The notes under the pieces were generated by a model, which was not told where the DNA came from, made no database searches, and worked only from the letters and a program-made list of their open reading frames with translations. A stretch of DNA of 64,000 nucleotides, taken from Thalassovita autumnalis. Lineage in GTDB: Bacteria; Pseudomonadota; Alphaproteobacteria; Rhodobacterales; Rhodobacteraceae. Positions 45,032 through 54,793 of this stretch are shown here, in pieces. A program made the position numbers and the translations under genes. The DNA is taken from assembly GCF_001458255.1 (NCBI RefSeq), contig NZ_CYSB01000005.1, forward strand, positions 124,001 through 188,000. The letters are read 5' to 3'. Numbering within the stretch: position 1 is the first letter of the stretch; each line of letters opens with the position of its first letter.

Positions 45032-46538
45032 TCAGGCCGTTGCCTATGACCGTATTTCCGACATCCTGCGCGCTGCGGGGGTTGATCTGGATGAGGATCT
45101 GCTGACCCCGCCCCATGATGGGCGCAACCGTGTGGTGGCGGTGACCGGTAAAGCGGGATCGGGCAAAACGCTGCTGCTGGCGCAGCTCTACAAAGCCTTG
45201 GAAGCGGCGGGCGTCAGCGTTGTGTCTGGCGACTATGAGGGCAAGAAATCCAAAGACCGCCGGACGCTGGCCATTCTTGCCCCAACCAACAAGGCGGCAA
45301 GCGTTTTGCGCATGCGCGGCGTGCCGGCGACCACGATCCACCGTATCCTTTACACACCGGTTTATGATCCGGAGTATGAAAAGATTGCCGAATGGCTGTC
45401 GGGCAGCGGTGACAAGCCCGAGATTGAAGAGCTGACCGAAGAAGCGCTGGAGCGCGCCAAAGCCTTCTATGAGTTGCATAAATCCATCCCCGGTGCGCTG
45501 GCAGCGGCAGGTCTGCGCGGATCGGATTTCATCACCGGCTGGAAACGCCGGGATGAGCCGTTGGACATCGGCTTTATCGATGAAAGCTCGATGCTGGATG
45601 ACAAGCAGGTCACCGATTTGAAAGAGATCTTCCCGACGCTGGTGCTGTTTGGCGATCCGGCTCAGCTGGCACCGGTGGGGCAATCGGGTCAGATGGTTTT
45701 TGACACGCTACCGAAAGAGGCGGTGATGAACCTCAGCCGGATCCACCGGCAGGAGGCGGACAACCCCATCTTGGATCTGGCTCATGCGCTGGCCGATCCG
45801 CAGGTGGGCTTCGAGGATTTCGAACGGCTGGTCGAAGACACGGCGCGGCGGGATGATCGGGTGGTCTGGGGCCAGCGGGTGGAGGTGGATCTGATGGCGC
45901 GCTCGCCAGTTCTGGTCTGGCGCAATGCGACACGGATCCGGCTGATCAACGCCTTCCGCTCGGTCTATGGCGCACCGGAGGATGAGCTGCTGTCAGGTGA
46001 GCCGCTGATCTGTGACGGGATTGAACTGCCGTTGAAACACCGCAAGAAACGCCTTGATCTGGAGGCGCGCGGCCTCATCAAAGGGGCGCAGGTGGTGTTT
46101 CTGGGCAAGGGGCGCAAGCCGGGGTTTTCCCGTCTGCATGTGATGGGGGCTGAGGACCCGCAGGTGTCTGCGGCCTCAATCGTGAAGATCGAAAAACCCG
46201 ATGAGGAAGAGCCGTTTATCCCTTTCGCGGCCCGTATGGGGGCGGTGTTCCTGCATGGGGCTGCGGTGACTATTCACAAGGCGCAGGGGTCTCAATGGAA
46301 AGACGTGCAGGTCTTTGCACCGGACCTTTATGCGGCGGCGCGTATGGGGCGCGTTGAGGCGGGGCAACCCCTGTGGAAACGACTGGCCTACGTCGCGATC
46401 ACCCGGGCGGAGGAACGGCTGCACTGGGTTGTGCGCCCACGGCTGTCAAAACCCAGCGAGCCTTTGCGGATTGACGATCTGAAAGCCAAAGCCGCGCCCA
46501 CCCTGACCTTGACCACGCAAGAGGAGAGCGAGGCATGA
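45000..46538 (+). CDS. RecD-like ATP-dependent helicase (AAA)
   Basis: 512 aa superfamily 1 helicase. Walker A GKAGSGKT at 50-57, DE box in GFIDESSML, GDPAQLAPVG motif III, TIHKAQGSQW (motif V region) and YVAITRAEERL (motif VI). Resembles the RecD2/TrwC-like short helicases of Alphaproteobacteria rather than RecD of RecBCD; no recB or recC nearby. The stop overlaps the next start (ATGA). Confidence 0.85.
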   Translation: MTVPALQFSDDQAVAYDRISDILRAAGVDLDEDLLTPPHDGRNRVVAVTGKAGSGKTLLLAQLYKALEAAGVSVVSGDYEGKKSKDRRTLAILAPTNKAASVLRMRGVPATTIHRILYTPVYDPEYEKIAEWLSGSGDKPEIEELTEEALERAKAFYELHKSIPGALAAAGLRGSDFITGWKRRDEPLDIGFIDESSMLDDKQVTDLKEIFPTLVLFGDPAQLAPVGQSGQMVFDTLPKEAVMNLSRIHRQEADNPILDLAHALADPQVGFEDFERLVEDTARRDDRVVWGQRVEVDLMARSPVLVWRNATRIRLINAFRSVYGAPEDELLSGEPLICDGIELPLKHRKKRLDLEARGLIKGAQVVFLGKGRKPGFSRLHVMGAEDPQVSAASIVKIEKPDEEEPFIPFAARMGAVFLHGAAVTIHKAQGSQWKDVQVFAPDLYAAARMGRVEAGQPLWKRLAYVAITRAEERLHWVVRPRLSKPSEPLRIDDLKAKAAPTLTLTTQEESEA

Positions 46539-47254
46539 AATCGATCATTATCACCGGGGCCAGCGCCGGTATCGGCGCCGCCTGTGCCAGCCGGTTTTTG
46601 CAGGCGGGTTGGCAGGTTGGCCTGTTGGCGCGTCGTGCTGAGGCATTGGCTGAGGTGGCCAAGGGCTATGACAACGCGGTGGTTCTGCCCTGCGATGTGA
46701 CCGATGCCGCAGCGGTGAAGGACGCCTTCGAAGGTTTCGTGGCGCAGGCCGGTCGGCTGGATGTGCTGTTCAACAACGCAGGCATGTTCGGCACCGCAGC
46801 CCCAATCGATGAGATCGCGACCGAGGAATGGGACCGCGTGCGGGCGGTCAATCTGGATGGGATGATCTATTGCGCCCATGCTGCCTTTGGTCTGATGCGC
46901 CGACAGGACCCGCAGGGCGGGCGGATCATCAACAACGGCTCAATCTCAGCCCATGCGCCACGCGAAGGCTCAGTCACCTATACCACCACGAAACATGCCA
47001 TCACCGGCATGACCAAGTCCCTGTCGCTGGATGGTCGCGCCTTTGGCATTGCGTGTAGCCAGATCGATATTGGCAACGCAAGAACTGAGCTGTTGCAGGG
47101 CATTATCGACCGGGATCCTGAGAATGCGCCGCCCACGATGGATGTGTCGCACGTGGCGGATGCGGTGATGAACATGGCGGTGCTGCCGCCGGAGGCCAAT
47201 GTGCAGTTCATGACGCTGATGGCGACCAACATGCCCTATATCGGGCGCGGTTGA
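46535..47254 (+). CDS. short-chain dehydrogenase/reductase
   Basis: 239 aa classical SDR: TGASAGIG at 7-14, NNAG at about 80-83, catalytic Ser (136-138) and Tyr149/Lys153 (YTTTK). Substrate unknown. Overlaps the helicase by 4 bp, so probably the same transcript, though function linkage is unclear. Confidence 0.85.
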   Translation: MKSIIITGASAGIGAACASRFLQAGWQVGLLARRAEALAEVAKGYDNAVVLPCDVTDAAAVKDAFEGFVAQAGRLDVLFNNAGMFGTAAPIDEIATEEWDRVRAVNLDGMIYCAHAAFGLMRRQDPQGGRIINNGSISAHAPREGSVTYTTTKHAITGMTKSLSLDGRAFGIACSQIDIGNARTELLQGIIDRDPENAPPTMDVSHVADAVMNMAVLPPEANVQFMTLMATNMPYIGRG

Positions 47255-47276
47255 CTGGGGGCTCAGCCGGGGCGGC

Positions 47277-48041
47277 TTAGCCGTCCCGGATCAGGCGGAA
47301 CAGGGCCGAGGCGCCCCAGCCCGCGGCAATGGCCATCAGGATCGACAGCAGGCCATATATAGGCGCCTGTTCCTGCGCGAGGTTATAGAGGAACCGTTCC
47401 AGCCCCACCTTGCGCACATCGATAACGGTTTCCAGATCCGCCACCACATGGCCGTTGCGCACCAGAAAGATCCGGGCGTTGTAATCGCCTTCGGTCAGGT
47501 TGGACGGCAGCGAAATTGAGGAGCGGAACAGGGTCTGTTGATCGACCTCGACCGCCTCTTCCAGCAATTGGTAGGACCCGTTGTTGGCCTGAATGCGCAT
47601 CAGGGCTTCGGTGAAGGCCTGGGTGTTGCCGAACTGGACCGTGGCGCTGACCGATTGGATCGCTTTGTCGACGGTGATCTGATACCGCTCATTTTCGATG
47701 CGGCGCAGGATATCGGCCAGCGGGGCCGAAGAGGCCACGGCGTAAAACGCGGGGGCTTTGTCGACCTCTAGCGCGGCGCCGTTGATCCAAATGCCGAACT
47801 TCTTTTCCTTGCGGCGCACCACCATTGGGCCGGTGGGGCCTTCGATGGCGATGATGACATCCAGCTCGTTTTCGGGGATCGCCACCTCACGTTTGACGGC
47901 GCCGAAGATCAGGATGTCAGAGCCATCAAACTGCGCGGTGATGGCAACCTTATCCTGGCTGAGGCCCAGCACGATTTCCTCTTCCGCCGCTGCAAAGAAC
48001 GGGGTCAGCAGAAGGGTAAAGATCAGCAACAGGCGTGTCAT
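47277..48041 (-). CDS. TIGR02186 family membrane-anchored protein
   Basis: 254 aa with a signal peptide (about 1-19), a beta-rich periplasmic domain (ITAQFDGSDILIFGAVKRE at about 34-52) and a C-terminal helix (about 228-248). These features match TIGR02186 proteins, which in Rhodobacteraceae accompany a TauE/SafE exporter. Overlaps that exporter gene by 4 bp (ATGA). Confidence 0.8.
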   Translation of the reverse strand: MTRLLLIFTLLLTPFFAAAEEEIVLGLSQDKVAITAQFDGSDILIFGAVKREVAIPENELDVIIAIEGPTGPMVVRRKEKKFGIWINGAALEVDKAPAFYAVASSAPLADILRRIENERYQITVDKAIQSVSATVQFGNTQAFTEALMRIQANNGSYQLLEEAVEVDQQTLFRSSISLPSNLTEGDYNARIFLVRNGHVVADLETVIDVRKVGLERFLYNLAQEQAPIYGLLSILMAIAAGWGASALFRLIRDG

Positions 48042-48970
48042 TGGCTGCCCCCCGCTGCATTGGGACGGCTGATCGTGTAAAGCTCACTTGGTTCCAGCAG
48101 CAGATCCAGCGCGATTTTGCCACAGACCGACAGCACCAGAAGCGCCAGCAGGATGCGCAGGGTTTCGGCCTTAAGCTTCACCCCGATGGAGCTGCCAAAC
48201 TGGGCGCCGACCACGCCGCCGATCAAGAGGAACAGCGCCAGCGGCAGATCGACCGTTTTATTGGTGATCGCATGCAGCAGCGTGTTGAACCCGGCGACAA
48301 AGATGATCTGAAACAGCGAGGTGCCCACCACAACCTTGGTCGGCATACCGAGGATATAGATCATCGCTGGCACCATGATGAAGCCGCCGCCAACCCCCAT
48401 CACCGCCGACAGCACACCAACGCAGGCGCCGACCAGCAGCACGGGGATCACCGAGATATAGAGCCCGGAGGCGCGAAATCGCACTTTGAATGGTAGGCCG
48501 TGCACCCAATTGTGCTGACTGCGTTTGCGCAGAACGCCACCGGCTTTGCGGGCCCGGCGGATGGCGCGCAGGCTTTCGATGAACATCAGGCCACCGATCA
48601 CCCCGAGGAAGATGACGTAGCAGAGCTGAACCAGCAGATCGACCTGCCCCAAAGCCTTGAGGTAGTTGAACAGCATGATCCCAAAGGCCGAGCCGACAAG
48701 CCCGCCGGCTAGCAACACACTGCCCATGCGCAGATCCACGGTTTTGCGCTTCAGATGCGCAAAGAGGCCAGAGACCGAAGAGGCGACGATCTGGTTGGCT
48801 GAGGTGGCCACCGCAACGGCAGGCGGGATGCCAACAAAGAACAATAGCGGTGTGATCAGGAAGCCGCCGCCGACGCCAAAAATGCCTGACAGCACCCCCA
48901 CAATCCCCCCAAGCCCGAAGAGCAGGAAAATATTGACCGAAACTTCGGCGATAGGGAGGTAGATATACAT
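48038..48970 (-). CDS. TauE/SafE family sulfite exporter
   Basis: 310 aa from ATG at 48970, with AGGA about 7 bp upstream; the frame extends further without support. About eight helices with the family repeats GVLSGIFGVGGGFLITPLL (about 22-40) and GVLSAVMGVGGGFIMVPAMI. Exports sulfite or related anions. Operonic with TIGR02186. A second TauE gene lies at 21 kb. Confidence 0.88.
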   Translation of the reverse strand: MYIYLPIAEVSVNIFLLFGLGGIVGVLSGIFGVGGGFLITPLLFFVGIPPAVAVATSANQIVASSVSGLFAHLKRKTVDLRMGSVLLAGGLVGSAFGIMLFNYLKALGQVDLLVQLCYVIFLGVIGGLMFIESLRAIRRARKAGGVLRKRSQHNWVHGLPFKVRFRASGLYISVIPVLLVGACVGVLSAVMGVGGGFIMVPAMIYILGMPTKVVVGTSLFQIIFVAGFNTLLHAITNKTVDLPLALFLLIGGVVGAQFGSSIGVKLKAETLRILLALLVLSVCGKIALDLLLEPSELYTISRPNAAGGSQ

Positions 48971-49050
48971 ATGTTTTCCTAGCCCGCCCGTCGCGTATAT
49001 CGCAAGGGGAAGCTGTGGAAATCTGACGCAGAACGCTTGATGCCGCAAAG

Positions 49051-49083
49051 AAAAAGCCCGGGCGGTGCGGAACCGTCCGGGCT
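49051..49083 (-). terminator. terminator at the end of the nucleoside ABC operon
   Basis: AGCCCGGGCGGT/ACCGTCCGGGCT 12-bp stem with a 5-nt loop; the minus-strand continuation is TTTTTCTTTG. Lies about 25 bp beyond the last permease stop. Confidence 0.85.
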
Positions 49084-49108
49084 GAATGTTGAGGGGGTGA
49101 AAGGTGGC

Positions 49109-50119
49109 TTAGCGCTCTTTCACGTAGGGCTGGCCACCGGCGCGCGGCGGGATCGCCTTGCCGACGAAACCGGCCAGGATCACCACGGTCAGGATATAGG
49201 GCAGGGCGCCCAACAGCTGGCTTTGAACGGCCATGCCAATCACGTTTTCGATCACATCAGTGCGCAGTTCCAGCGCCTGGAACAGACCAAAGAGCAGCGT
49301 CGTCCAGAGTGCGTACCACGGCCGCCACTTGGCAAAGATCAGCGCTGCCAGGGCGATATAGCCCCGACCTGTGGTCATGTCTTTGACAAAACCGGCCTGC
49401 ATCGCGGTGGCCAGATAGGCCCCGGCCAAACCGCAGAGCACGCCACAGATCAGCACCGCCGAATAGCGCAGCGACACAACCGAGACACCGGCCGTATCAA
49501 CCGAGGCAGGGTTTTCCCCCACCGCACGCAGACGCAGGCCAAAGCGGGTGCGGAACAGCACCCACCAGGTCAGCGGCACAAGCGCGAGTGCAAGGTAGAC
49601 CAGGATCGGGTGGCCCGAGATCAGCTCGGAATAGATCTGTTGCAGCGGTGAAGCCTCGGCGATCAGTTTGGACAGCTGCTCTCCTTTGGCTTCGGCGTCT
49701 GCTGGCCCAATAGCGAAGGGCAGGGTGATCGGCTCAAACCGCGCTGCACCTTCCAGCTGCGGGGTGCGCCCCCCCTGTTTGAACCAATCCTGTGCAACAA
49801 GGACGGTCATGCCGCCGACCAGCATGGTGATGGCTAGGCCTGAGATCAGCTGATTGCCCCGGAAGGTGATGGAGGCCAGACCGTGCAGGATCGACAGCAG
49901 CACCGAGACCGCTACACCGGCCAAAAGGCCGATCCAGACGTTGCCTGAGGTATAGGCCACCGCCGCCGAGAAGAAGGCCGCGGCCAGCATCTTGCCTTCG
50001 AGGCCGATGTCAAAGATCCCGGCACGTTCGGAATAAAGGCCCGCCAGACAGGCCAACAGCAGAGGCGTGGCGAAGCGGATGGTGGTGTCGAGAACCTGTA
50101 GGAGTGTGAGGAAATCCAT
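49109..50119 (-). CDS. BMP-type nucleoside ABC transporter permease (2)
   Basis: 336 aa, about nine membrane helices, of the branched-chain/ribose-type permease family; LRAVGENPASVDTAGVSV (about 216-233) is the conserved coupling loop that contacts the ATPase. It would pair with the second permease in a heterodimer to import nucleosides. It starts 3 bp after the first permease gene. Confidence 0.88.
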   Translation of the reverse strand: MDFLTLLQVLDTTIRFATPLLLACLAGLYSERAGIFDIGLEGKMLAAAFFSAAVAYTSGNVWIGLLAGVAVSVLLSILHGLASITFRGNQLISGLAITMLVGGMTVLVAQDWFKQGGRTPQLEGAARFEPITLPFAIGPADAEAKGEQLSKLIAEASPLQQIYSELISGHPILVYLALALVPLTWWVLFRTRFGLRLRAVGENPASVDTAGVSVVSLRYSAVLICGVLCGLAGAYLATAMQAGFVKDMTTGRGYIALAALIFAKWRPWYALWTTLLFGLFQALELRTDVIENVIGMAVQSQLLGALPYILTVVILAGFVGKAIPPRAGGQPYVKER

Positions 50120-50122
50120 CGC

Positions 50123-51220
50123 TTAACCCTCCTTCTTGGTGTTGAGGGCCAGGAAGATCCGCTCCAGCGGCATCCGCACCATATTGTCGAGGGCACCTGT
50201 GAACATGATGACCAGCGCCTGAATGACGATGATCAGCTCGCGCGGGATGTCAGTCCAGAGCGCCAGTTCCGCGCCGCCCTGATAGAGGAAGCCGAAGAGG
50301 ATAGCGGCCAGGAAGACCCCAAACGGGTGGTTGCGGCCCATCAGCGAAACGGCGATGCCGATGAAGCCAGCGCCTTCGACCGCGTTCAGAACCAGTCGTT
50401 CGCTTTCACCCATGACGTTGTTGATGGCCATCATGCCGGCCAGACCGCCGGAAATCAGCATGGCAACCATGGTGATTTTGAACGGTGAGATGCCGGCGTA
50501 GCGTGCGGCGCTTTCGGATTTACCAAAGGCCCGCAGCTCAAAGCCGAAACGGGTGCGCCAGATCAGCGCCCAAACCGCAAAACAGGCGGCGACAGCGATC
50601 AGCAGGCTGACGTTGGCCGGGGCGTGTTTGGAAAACTCGATCCCAACGGTGCCCAGAATGTCATGCAGGCTGGGCAGGTGGGTGGCTTCGGGGAATTTCG
50701 CCGAGGCCGGATCCATCGCCCGTGGCGGGCGCAGCTGGTTTACCAGCAGGTAGTTCAGCAGCGAAAAGGCGATGAAGTTGAACATGATGGTGGTGATCAC
50801 CACGTGGCTGCCGCGACGCACCTGCAGATAGGCCGGGATCATTGCCCAGGCCGCCCCAAACAGTGCCGCAGCACCCGCAGCACCCACGATGGCAAGGCTC
50901 CAATGGGGCCATGGAATGAACAGGCAGACCAGGGCCACGCCCAGGCCGCCCAGCATCGCCTGGCCTTCGCCGCCGATGTTGAACAGGCTGGCGTGGAAGG
51001 CCACGGCCACGGCAAGGCCGGTGAACATGAAGTTGGTGGCGTAATAGAGCGTGTAGCCCCAGCCGTTGGAGGATCCCAACGCGCCGGAAACCATCAGTTT
51101 CACGGCAGCTATCGGGTCTTCACCGATCGCCAGGATCACCAGAGAGGAGATCACAGCAGCGAGGATCAATGAGATCAGCGGGATCAGGACCACATCGGCC
51201 CATTTAGGCATCTTGTCCAT
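50123..51220 (-). CDS. BMP-type nucleoside ABC transporter permease (1)
   Basis: 365 aa with about nine helices and the coupling loop LRAFGKSESAARYAGISPF (about 234-252). Overlaps the ATPase stop (TGATG), so the two are translationally coupled. Confidence 0.88.
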   Translation of the reverse strand: MDKMPKWADVVLIPLISLILAAVISSLVILAIGEDPIAAVKLMVSGALGSSNGWGYTLYYATNFMFTGLAVAVAFHASLFNIGGEGQAMLGGLGVALVCLFIPWPHWSLAIVGAAGAAALFGAAWAMIPAYLQVRRGSHVVITTIMFNFIAFSLLNYLLVNQLRPPRAMDPASAKFPEATHLPSLHDILGTVGIEFSKHAPANVSLLIAVAACFAVWALIWRTRFGFELRAFGKSESAARYAGISPFKITMVAMLISGGLAGMMAINNVMGESERLVLNAVEGAGFIGIAVSLMGRNHPFGVFLAAILFGFLYQGGAELALWTDIPRELIIVIQALVIMFTGALDNMVRMPLERIFLALNTKKEG

Positions 51221-52761
51221 CAGGCGGCTCCTCCGTTTCCGGCAACACCGGCCATCAGCAGGCCAAGTTCTTGTGCGTTAGTGTCTTCGGGCATGCGTTC
51301 GCCCATGATTTTCCCGTCAAACATGACCGCGATGCGATCCGACAGGGACATGATTTCATCCAGTTCCACCGAAACCAGCAGGATGGCTTTGCCCTGATCG
51401 CGCAGTTCGATGATCTGTTTGTGGATGAATTCAATCGCGCCGATGTCGACGCCACGGGTGGGCTGGCCCACCAACAGCAGGTCGGGGTTGCGCTCAATCT
51501 CACGGGCAACAACGATTTTCTGCTGGTTGCCGCCGGAGAAGTTCTTGGCCGCCAGCCAAGGCAGGGGCGGGCGCACGTCGAACTTGTCCATCTTGCGCTG
51601 GGTGTCTTCGCGCAACGCGTTGTTGTCCATGAACAGCGCGTTTTTCTGGTACTTCTCGTCGTGGTGATAGCCGAAGGCGACGTTTTCCCAGGCGTGGAAG
51701 TCCATGATCAGGCCTTCGCTCTGACGGTCTTCTGGCACGTGGGCCACGCCGCGCGCCCGGCGTGAGCGCCCATCGGAGAATCTGCCGGTCAGATCCAGCG
51801 GCTCGCCGTTGAGCGTGACAGCGCCGGTGCCCGAGATCATGCCGCCCAGAATTTCCATCAGTTCGGACTGGCCATTGCCCGCCACACCGGCGATGCCCAG
51901 AATTTCACCGGCACGGATGTTCAATGAAACGTCCTTCAGACGCTGCACACCTTTGTCATCGGTGACCGAGAGGTTCTTGACCTCAAGGATGGTTGCACCG
52001 GGTTGCGCTGGGGCTTTTTCCACCTGCAGCAACACCTTACGGCCAACCATCAGCTCTGCCAGCTGTTCTGGGCTGGTTTCTGCGGTCTTGACCGTTGCGG
52101 TCATTTCGCCGCGGCGCATCACGCTCACCGTGTCGGTGGTGTCCATGATTTCACGCAGCTTGTGGGTGATCAGGATGATCGTTTTGCCCTCTTCGCGCAG
52201 GCGATCCAGGATCCGGAACAGCTGATCGGCCTCGGCCGGGGTCAGCACGCCGGTCGGCTCATCAAGGATCAGGATTTCGGCCTGACGATAGAGCGCTTTG
52301 AGGATCTCAACCCGCTGCTGGTGGCCCACGCTGAGGTTTTCGATCAGCGCGTCGGGGTCGACGTTCAGTTCATATTCTTCGGCGAGGTGCTTCAGTTCCT
52401 TGCGGGCCTTGGCCAGCGAGGGGCGCAGCAGGCCGCCGTCTTCGGCGCCCAGGATGATGTTTTCCAGAACGGTGAAGTTTTCCACCAGTTTGAAGTGCTG
52501 AAACACCATGCCAATGCCAGCCGAGATCGCCGCCTGGCTGTCCGGGATGGCGGTCTTTTGACCTTTGATAAAGATCTCACCAGCGTCTGCCTTGTAGAAA
52601 CCATAGAGGATCGACATCAGGGTGGATTTCCCTGCGCCGTTTTCCCCGATGATCCCGTGGATCGTTCCCGGCTGCACCGAGATCGAAATGTCCTTGTTAG
52701 CCTGGACCGGGCCAAAGGCTTTGGAGATGCCTTTGAGTTCTAGTGCCGGTGTTGACGTCAC
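51220..52761 (-). CDS. BMP-type nucleoside ABC transporter ATP-binding protein
   Basis: 513 aa duplicated ABC ATPase. First domain: Walker A GENGAGKST (about 39-47), LSVGHQQRVEI signature, ILDEPTGVLT. Second domain: degenerate Walker A GVAGNGQS, FSGGNQQK signature, VGQPTRGVD, the usual arrangement in ribose/nucleoside importers. GTG start at 52761 overlaps the upstream gene by 4 bp (GTGA). Confidence 0.92.
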   Translation of the reverse strand: MTSTPALELKGISKAFGPVQANKDISISVQPGTIHGIIGENGAGKSTLMSILYGFYKADAGEIFIKGQKTAIPDSQAAISAGIGMVFQHFKLVENFTVLENIILGAEDGGLLRPSLAKARKELKHLAEEYELNVDPDALIENLSVGHQQRVEILKALYRQAEILILDEPTGVLTPAEADQLFRILDRLREEGKTIILITHKLREIMDTTDTVSVMRRGEMTATVKTAETSPEQLAELMVGRKVLLQVEKAPAQPGATILEVKNLSVTDDKGVQRLKDVSLNIRAGEILGIAGVAGNGQSELMEILGGMISGTGAVTLNGEPLDLTGRFSDGRSRRARGVAHVPEDRQSEGLIMDFHAWENVAFGYHHDEKYQKNALFMDNNALREDTQRKMDKFDVRPPLPWLAAKNFSGGNQQKIVVAREIERNPDLLLVGQPTRGVDIGAIEFIHKQIIELRDQGKAILLVSVELDEIMSLSDRIAVMFDGKIMGERMPEDTNAQELGLLMAGVAGNGGAA

Positions 52762-53111
52762 GTGTTGTCCCCCATTCCGGTAAAGCCAACCAGACGCGTG
52801 ATTTTCCCCGCCTCCAGATCAGCAAAATACTGGCCGCGCATCATCGCGGTTCCGTCTTTCAAGAAATCCACCGTGGCCCGAACGTGGTCGTTGTGCTCAT
52901 CCAAAGCGGCAACAGCGGCGCCAGCGCCGGGCATGTTGGCGGAAAACATAGCGATATAGCCGATCACCGCATCTGCCCCGTGTAATGGTTCGGGCGTGTT
53001 GGGGTCAGCGTAGTAAACATCCTGGGCCAGAACGGCGGACAGGGCAGTGCCCCGCGCATCGGCATCGCTCTCGCCCCAGGCAGAAAAAAAGAGATTAACG
53101 GGATGTGTCAT
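52758..53111 (-). CDS. SnoaL/NTF2-like protein inside the nucleoside transporter operon
   Basis: 117 aa with an NTF2-like pattern: FFSAWGESDADARGTALSAVL (about 8-28), DVYYADPNTPEPLHG (about 31-45) and a C-terminal strand set. Such folds are small ligand-binding or isomerase-type domains. It sits between the substrate-binding protein and ATPase genes, overlapping the latter by 4 bp, so it is co-expressed with the importer. Function unknown. Confidence 0.75.
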   Translation of the reverse strand: MTHPVNLFFSAWGESDADARGTALSAVLAQDVYYADPNTPEPLHGADAVIGYIAMFSANMPGAGAAVAALDEHNDHVRATVDFLKDGTAMMRGQYFADLEAGKITRLVGFTGMGDNT

Positions 53112-53132
53112 TTGATTTTCCCTATAGGAGAA

Positions 53133-53157
53133 GGCCGCGCCGTTTATTGGCGCGGCC
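53133..53157 (-). other. hairpin between the BMP gene and SnoaL-like gene
   Basis: GGCCGCGCC/GGCGCGGCC 9-bp stem with a 7-nt loop and no T-tract. Probably attenuates or stabilises so the substrate-binding protein is made in excess over the membrane components. Confidence 0.6.
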
Positions 53158-53183
53158 CCCGATGACTGTGCGACAGGCGCCGA

Positions 53184-54188
53184 TTAGAACTGGTGTACGG
53201 GGCAGCTGTCGTTGGTGTAGTAGGCTTCAACCTTCAGGTCGCCCGAGATGATTTTGGCGCGGGCTTCTTCCACGGCAGCTTTCATGTCTTCGGTGACCAG
53301 GGCGGCGTTATGCTCGTCCATTGCAACGCCAACACCTTCTTCGGCCAGACCCAGGATGGTGAAACCACCGGTTTCCAGATCGGCGCCAGCTTTCATCGAG
53401 TTGTAAACGGCAACGTCAACGCGCTTCAGCATCGAGGTCAGAACTTTGCCCGAGTGCAGGTGGTTCTGGTTGCTGTCCACGCCGATCGACAGGATGCCTT
53501 CGTCAGCTGCGGTCTGCAGAACACCAACACCGGTGCCGCCTGCTGCTGCGTAAACAACATCCGCGCCCTGACCGATCTGTGCTTTGGTCAGCTCGGAGCC
53601 TTTTACCGGGTCGTTCCAAGCCGCCGGGGTGGTGCCGGTCATGTTGGTGACAACTTTGATGTCGGGGTTCACCGCTTTGGCGCCCTGGGCGTAGCCGCAG
53701 CCGAAGTGACGGATCAGCGGGATGTCCATGCCGCCGATGAAGCCAACGGTGCCGGACTTCGACGCCATGGCAGCCATCATTCCAACCAGATAAGAACCTT
53801 CGTGCTCCTGGAAGCCGATCAGCTGAACGTTGGAGGGCACTTCGGGCATCCAGCCGTCGATGTTGACGAATTTGGTGTCGGGGTAGTCGCCGGCAACAGC
53901 TTCAACCGGGGTTGCGAAGGCGAAACCGGTGGTGATCACCGGGTTTGCGCCCGCTTCGGCGAAACGACGCAGCGCCTGCTCACGCTGTGCTTCGGACTGC
54001 AGTTCGATTTCCAGGAACTTGCCGCCGGTCTCTTCGGCCCAGCGGGATGCGCCGTTGAACGCTGCTTCGTTGAAGGATTTGTCGAATTTGCCACCCAGGT
54101 CGAAAATCAGGGCGGGCTCAGCGGCCACGGCGCCCGCGCTCAGGGCAACGGCGGCGGCAGCGCCAAGGAACTTCTGCATCAGAGTCAT
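53184..54188 (-). CDS. BMP family nucleoside-binding protein
   Basis: 334 aa with a cleavable signal peptide (about 1-22, cleavage after AVA or AAE). Periplasmic binding protein of the BMP/Med family that binds purine nucleosides in characterised members; FDLGGKFDKSFNEAAFNG (about 29-46) is the family N-terminal motif. Uses the downstream permeases and ATPase. First gene of the operon. Confidence 0.9.
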   Translation of the reverse strand: MTLMQKFLGAAAAVALSAGAVAAEPALIFDLGGKFDKSFNEAAFNGASRWAEETGGKFLEIELQSEAQREQALRRFAEAGANPVITTGFAFATPVEAVAGDYPDTKFVNIDGWMPEVPSNVQLIGFQEHEGSYLVGMMAAMASKSGTVGFIGGMDIPLIRHFGCGYAQGAKAVNPDIKVVTNMTGTTPAAWNDPVKGSELTKAQIGQGADVVYAAAGGTGVGVLQTAADEGILSIGVDSNQNHLHSGKVLTSMLKRVDVAVYNSMKAGADLETGGFTILGLAEEGVGVAMDEHNAALVTEDMKAAVEEARAKIISGDLKVEAYYTNDSCPVHQF

Positions 54189-54362
54189 AATACTCTCCCA
54201 TATTGTTAAACTCGGGGCTGCTTTCTACAACCTCCGGCAAGTGAGCAGATCAGGTCTGTCCAACCCAGATTTAGGCCGCAGCCACGGCCTAGGGTCAACA
54301 GGAAACTGAATGATCTGCTTTGACTATCCGGTCAAAAACGCTCTGTCCAATAGGAAATGACC

Positions 54363-54773
54363 TCAGAACGGACGGTTCAGGATCAGGGCGGCTACACGTT
54401 GACCATTGGTCAGGCGGTAGTAATTCGTGCGTTTCGCTGTCTGGCTGTAGCCTTCGCTCTGATACAGTCGAATCGCCACCCGGTTGGTTTCGGCCACTTC
54501 CAGAAACCCATCCTGTGCGCCGCGGGTGCTGGCCGCCTGATGGTAGGCGCGCAGGGTGTCGCGGCCTTTTCCTTGCCCCTGTGCGGCAGGGGCAGTGGCC
54601 AATGTCAGCAGTTCCGCTTCACCGGCGATGACCCGGCCCAGTGCAAAGCTATCCGCGTCCCCAACCACAAAGACATGTGGCGAGCTGAGCAGATTTGCAA
54701 ACTCCGCCGCGGTCCAAGGACGTTGGTCGGTGAAAGCCTCGGCATGGGTCCGGGCAAGGGCATCAGGTGTCAT
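54363..54773 (-). CDS. rimI: GNAT acetyltransferase, RimI-like
   Basis: 136 aa with GNAT motif A AAQGQGKGRDTLRAYH (about 80-95) and a C-terminal YQSEGYSQTAKRTNYY. Its position directly after tsaB fits RimI (ribosomal protein S18-alanine N-acetyltransferase), which is commonly paired with TsaB. Separated by 20 bp from tsaB. Confidence 0.75.
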   Translation of the reverse strand: MTPDALARTHAEAFTDQRPWTAAEFANLLSSPHVFVVGDADSFALGRVIAGEAELLTLATAPAAQGQGKGRDTLRAYHQAASTRGAQDGFLEVAETNRVAIRLYQSEGYSQTAKRTNYYRLTNGQRVAALILNRPF

Positions 54774-54793
54774 GTTGTGGCGCTTGGGTAAGA

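Noticed and set aside
45000-46538. RecD-like helicase as part of a mobile element or conjugation system
   Set aside because: No relaxase, integrase, transposase or direct repeats nearby; neighbours are ordinary host genes.
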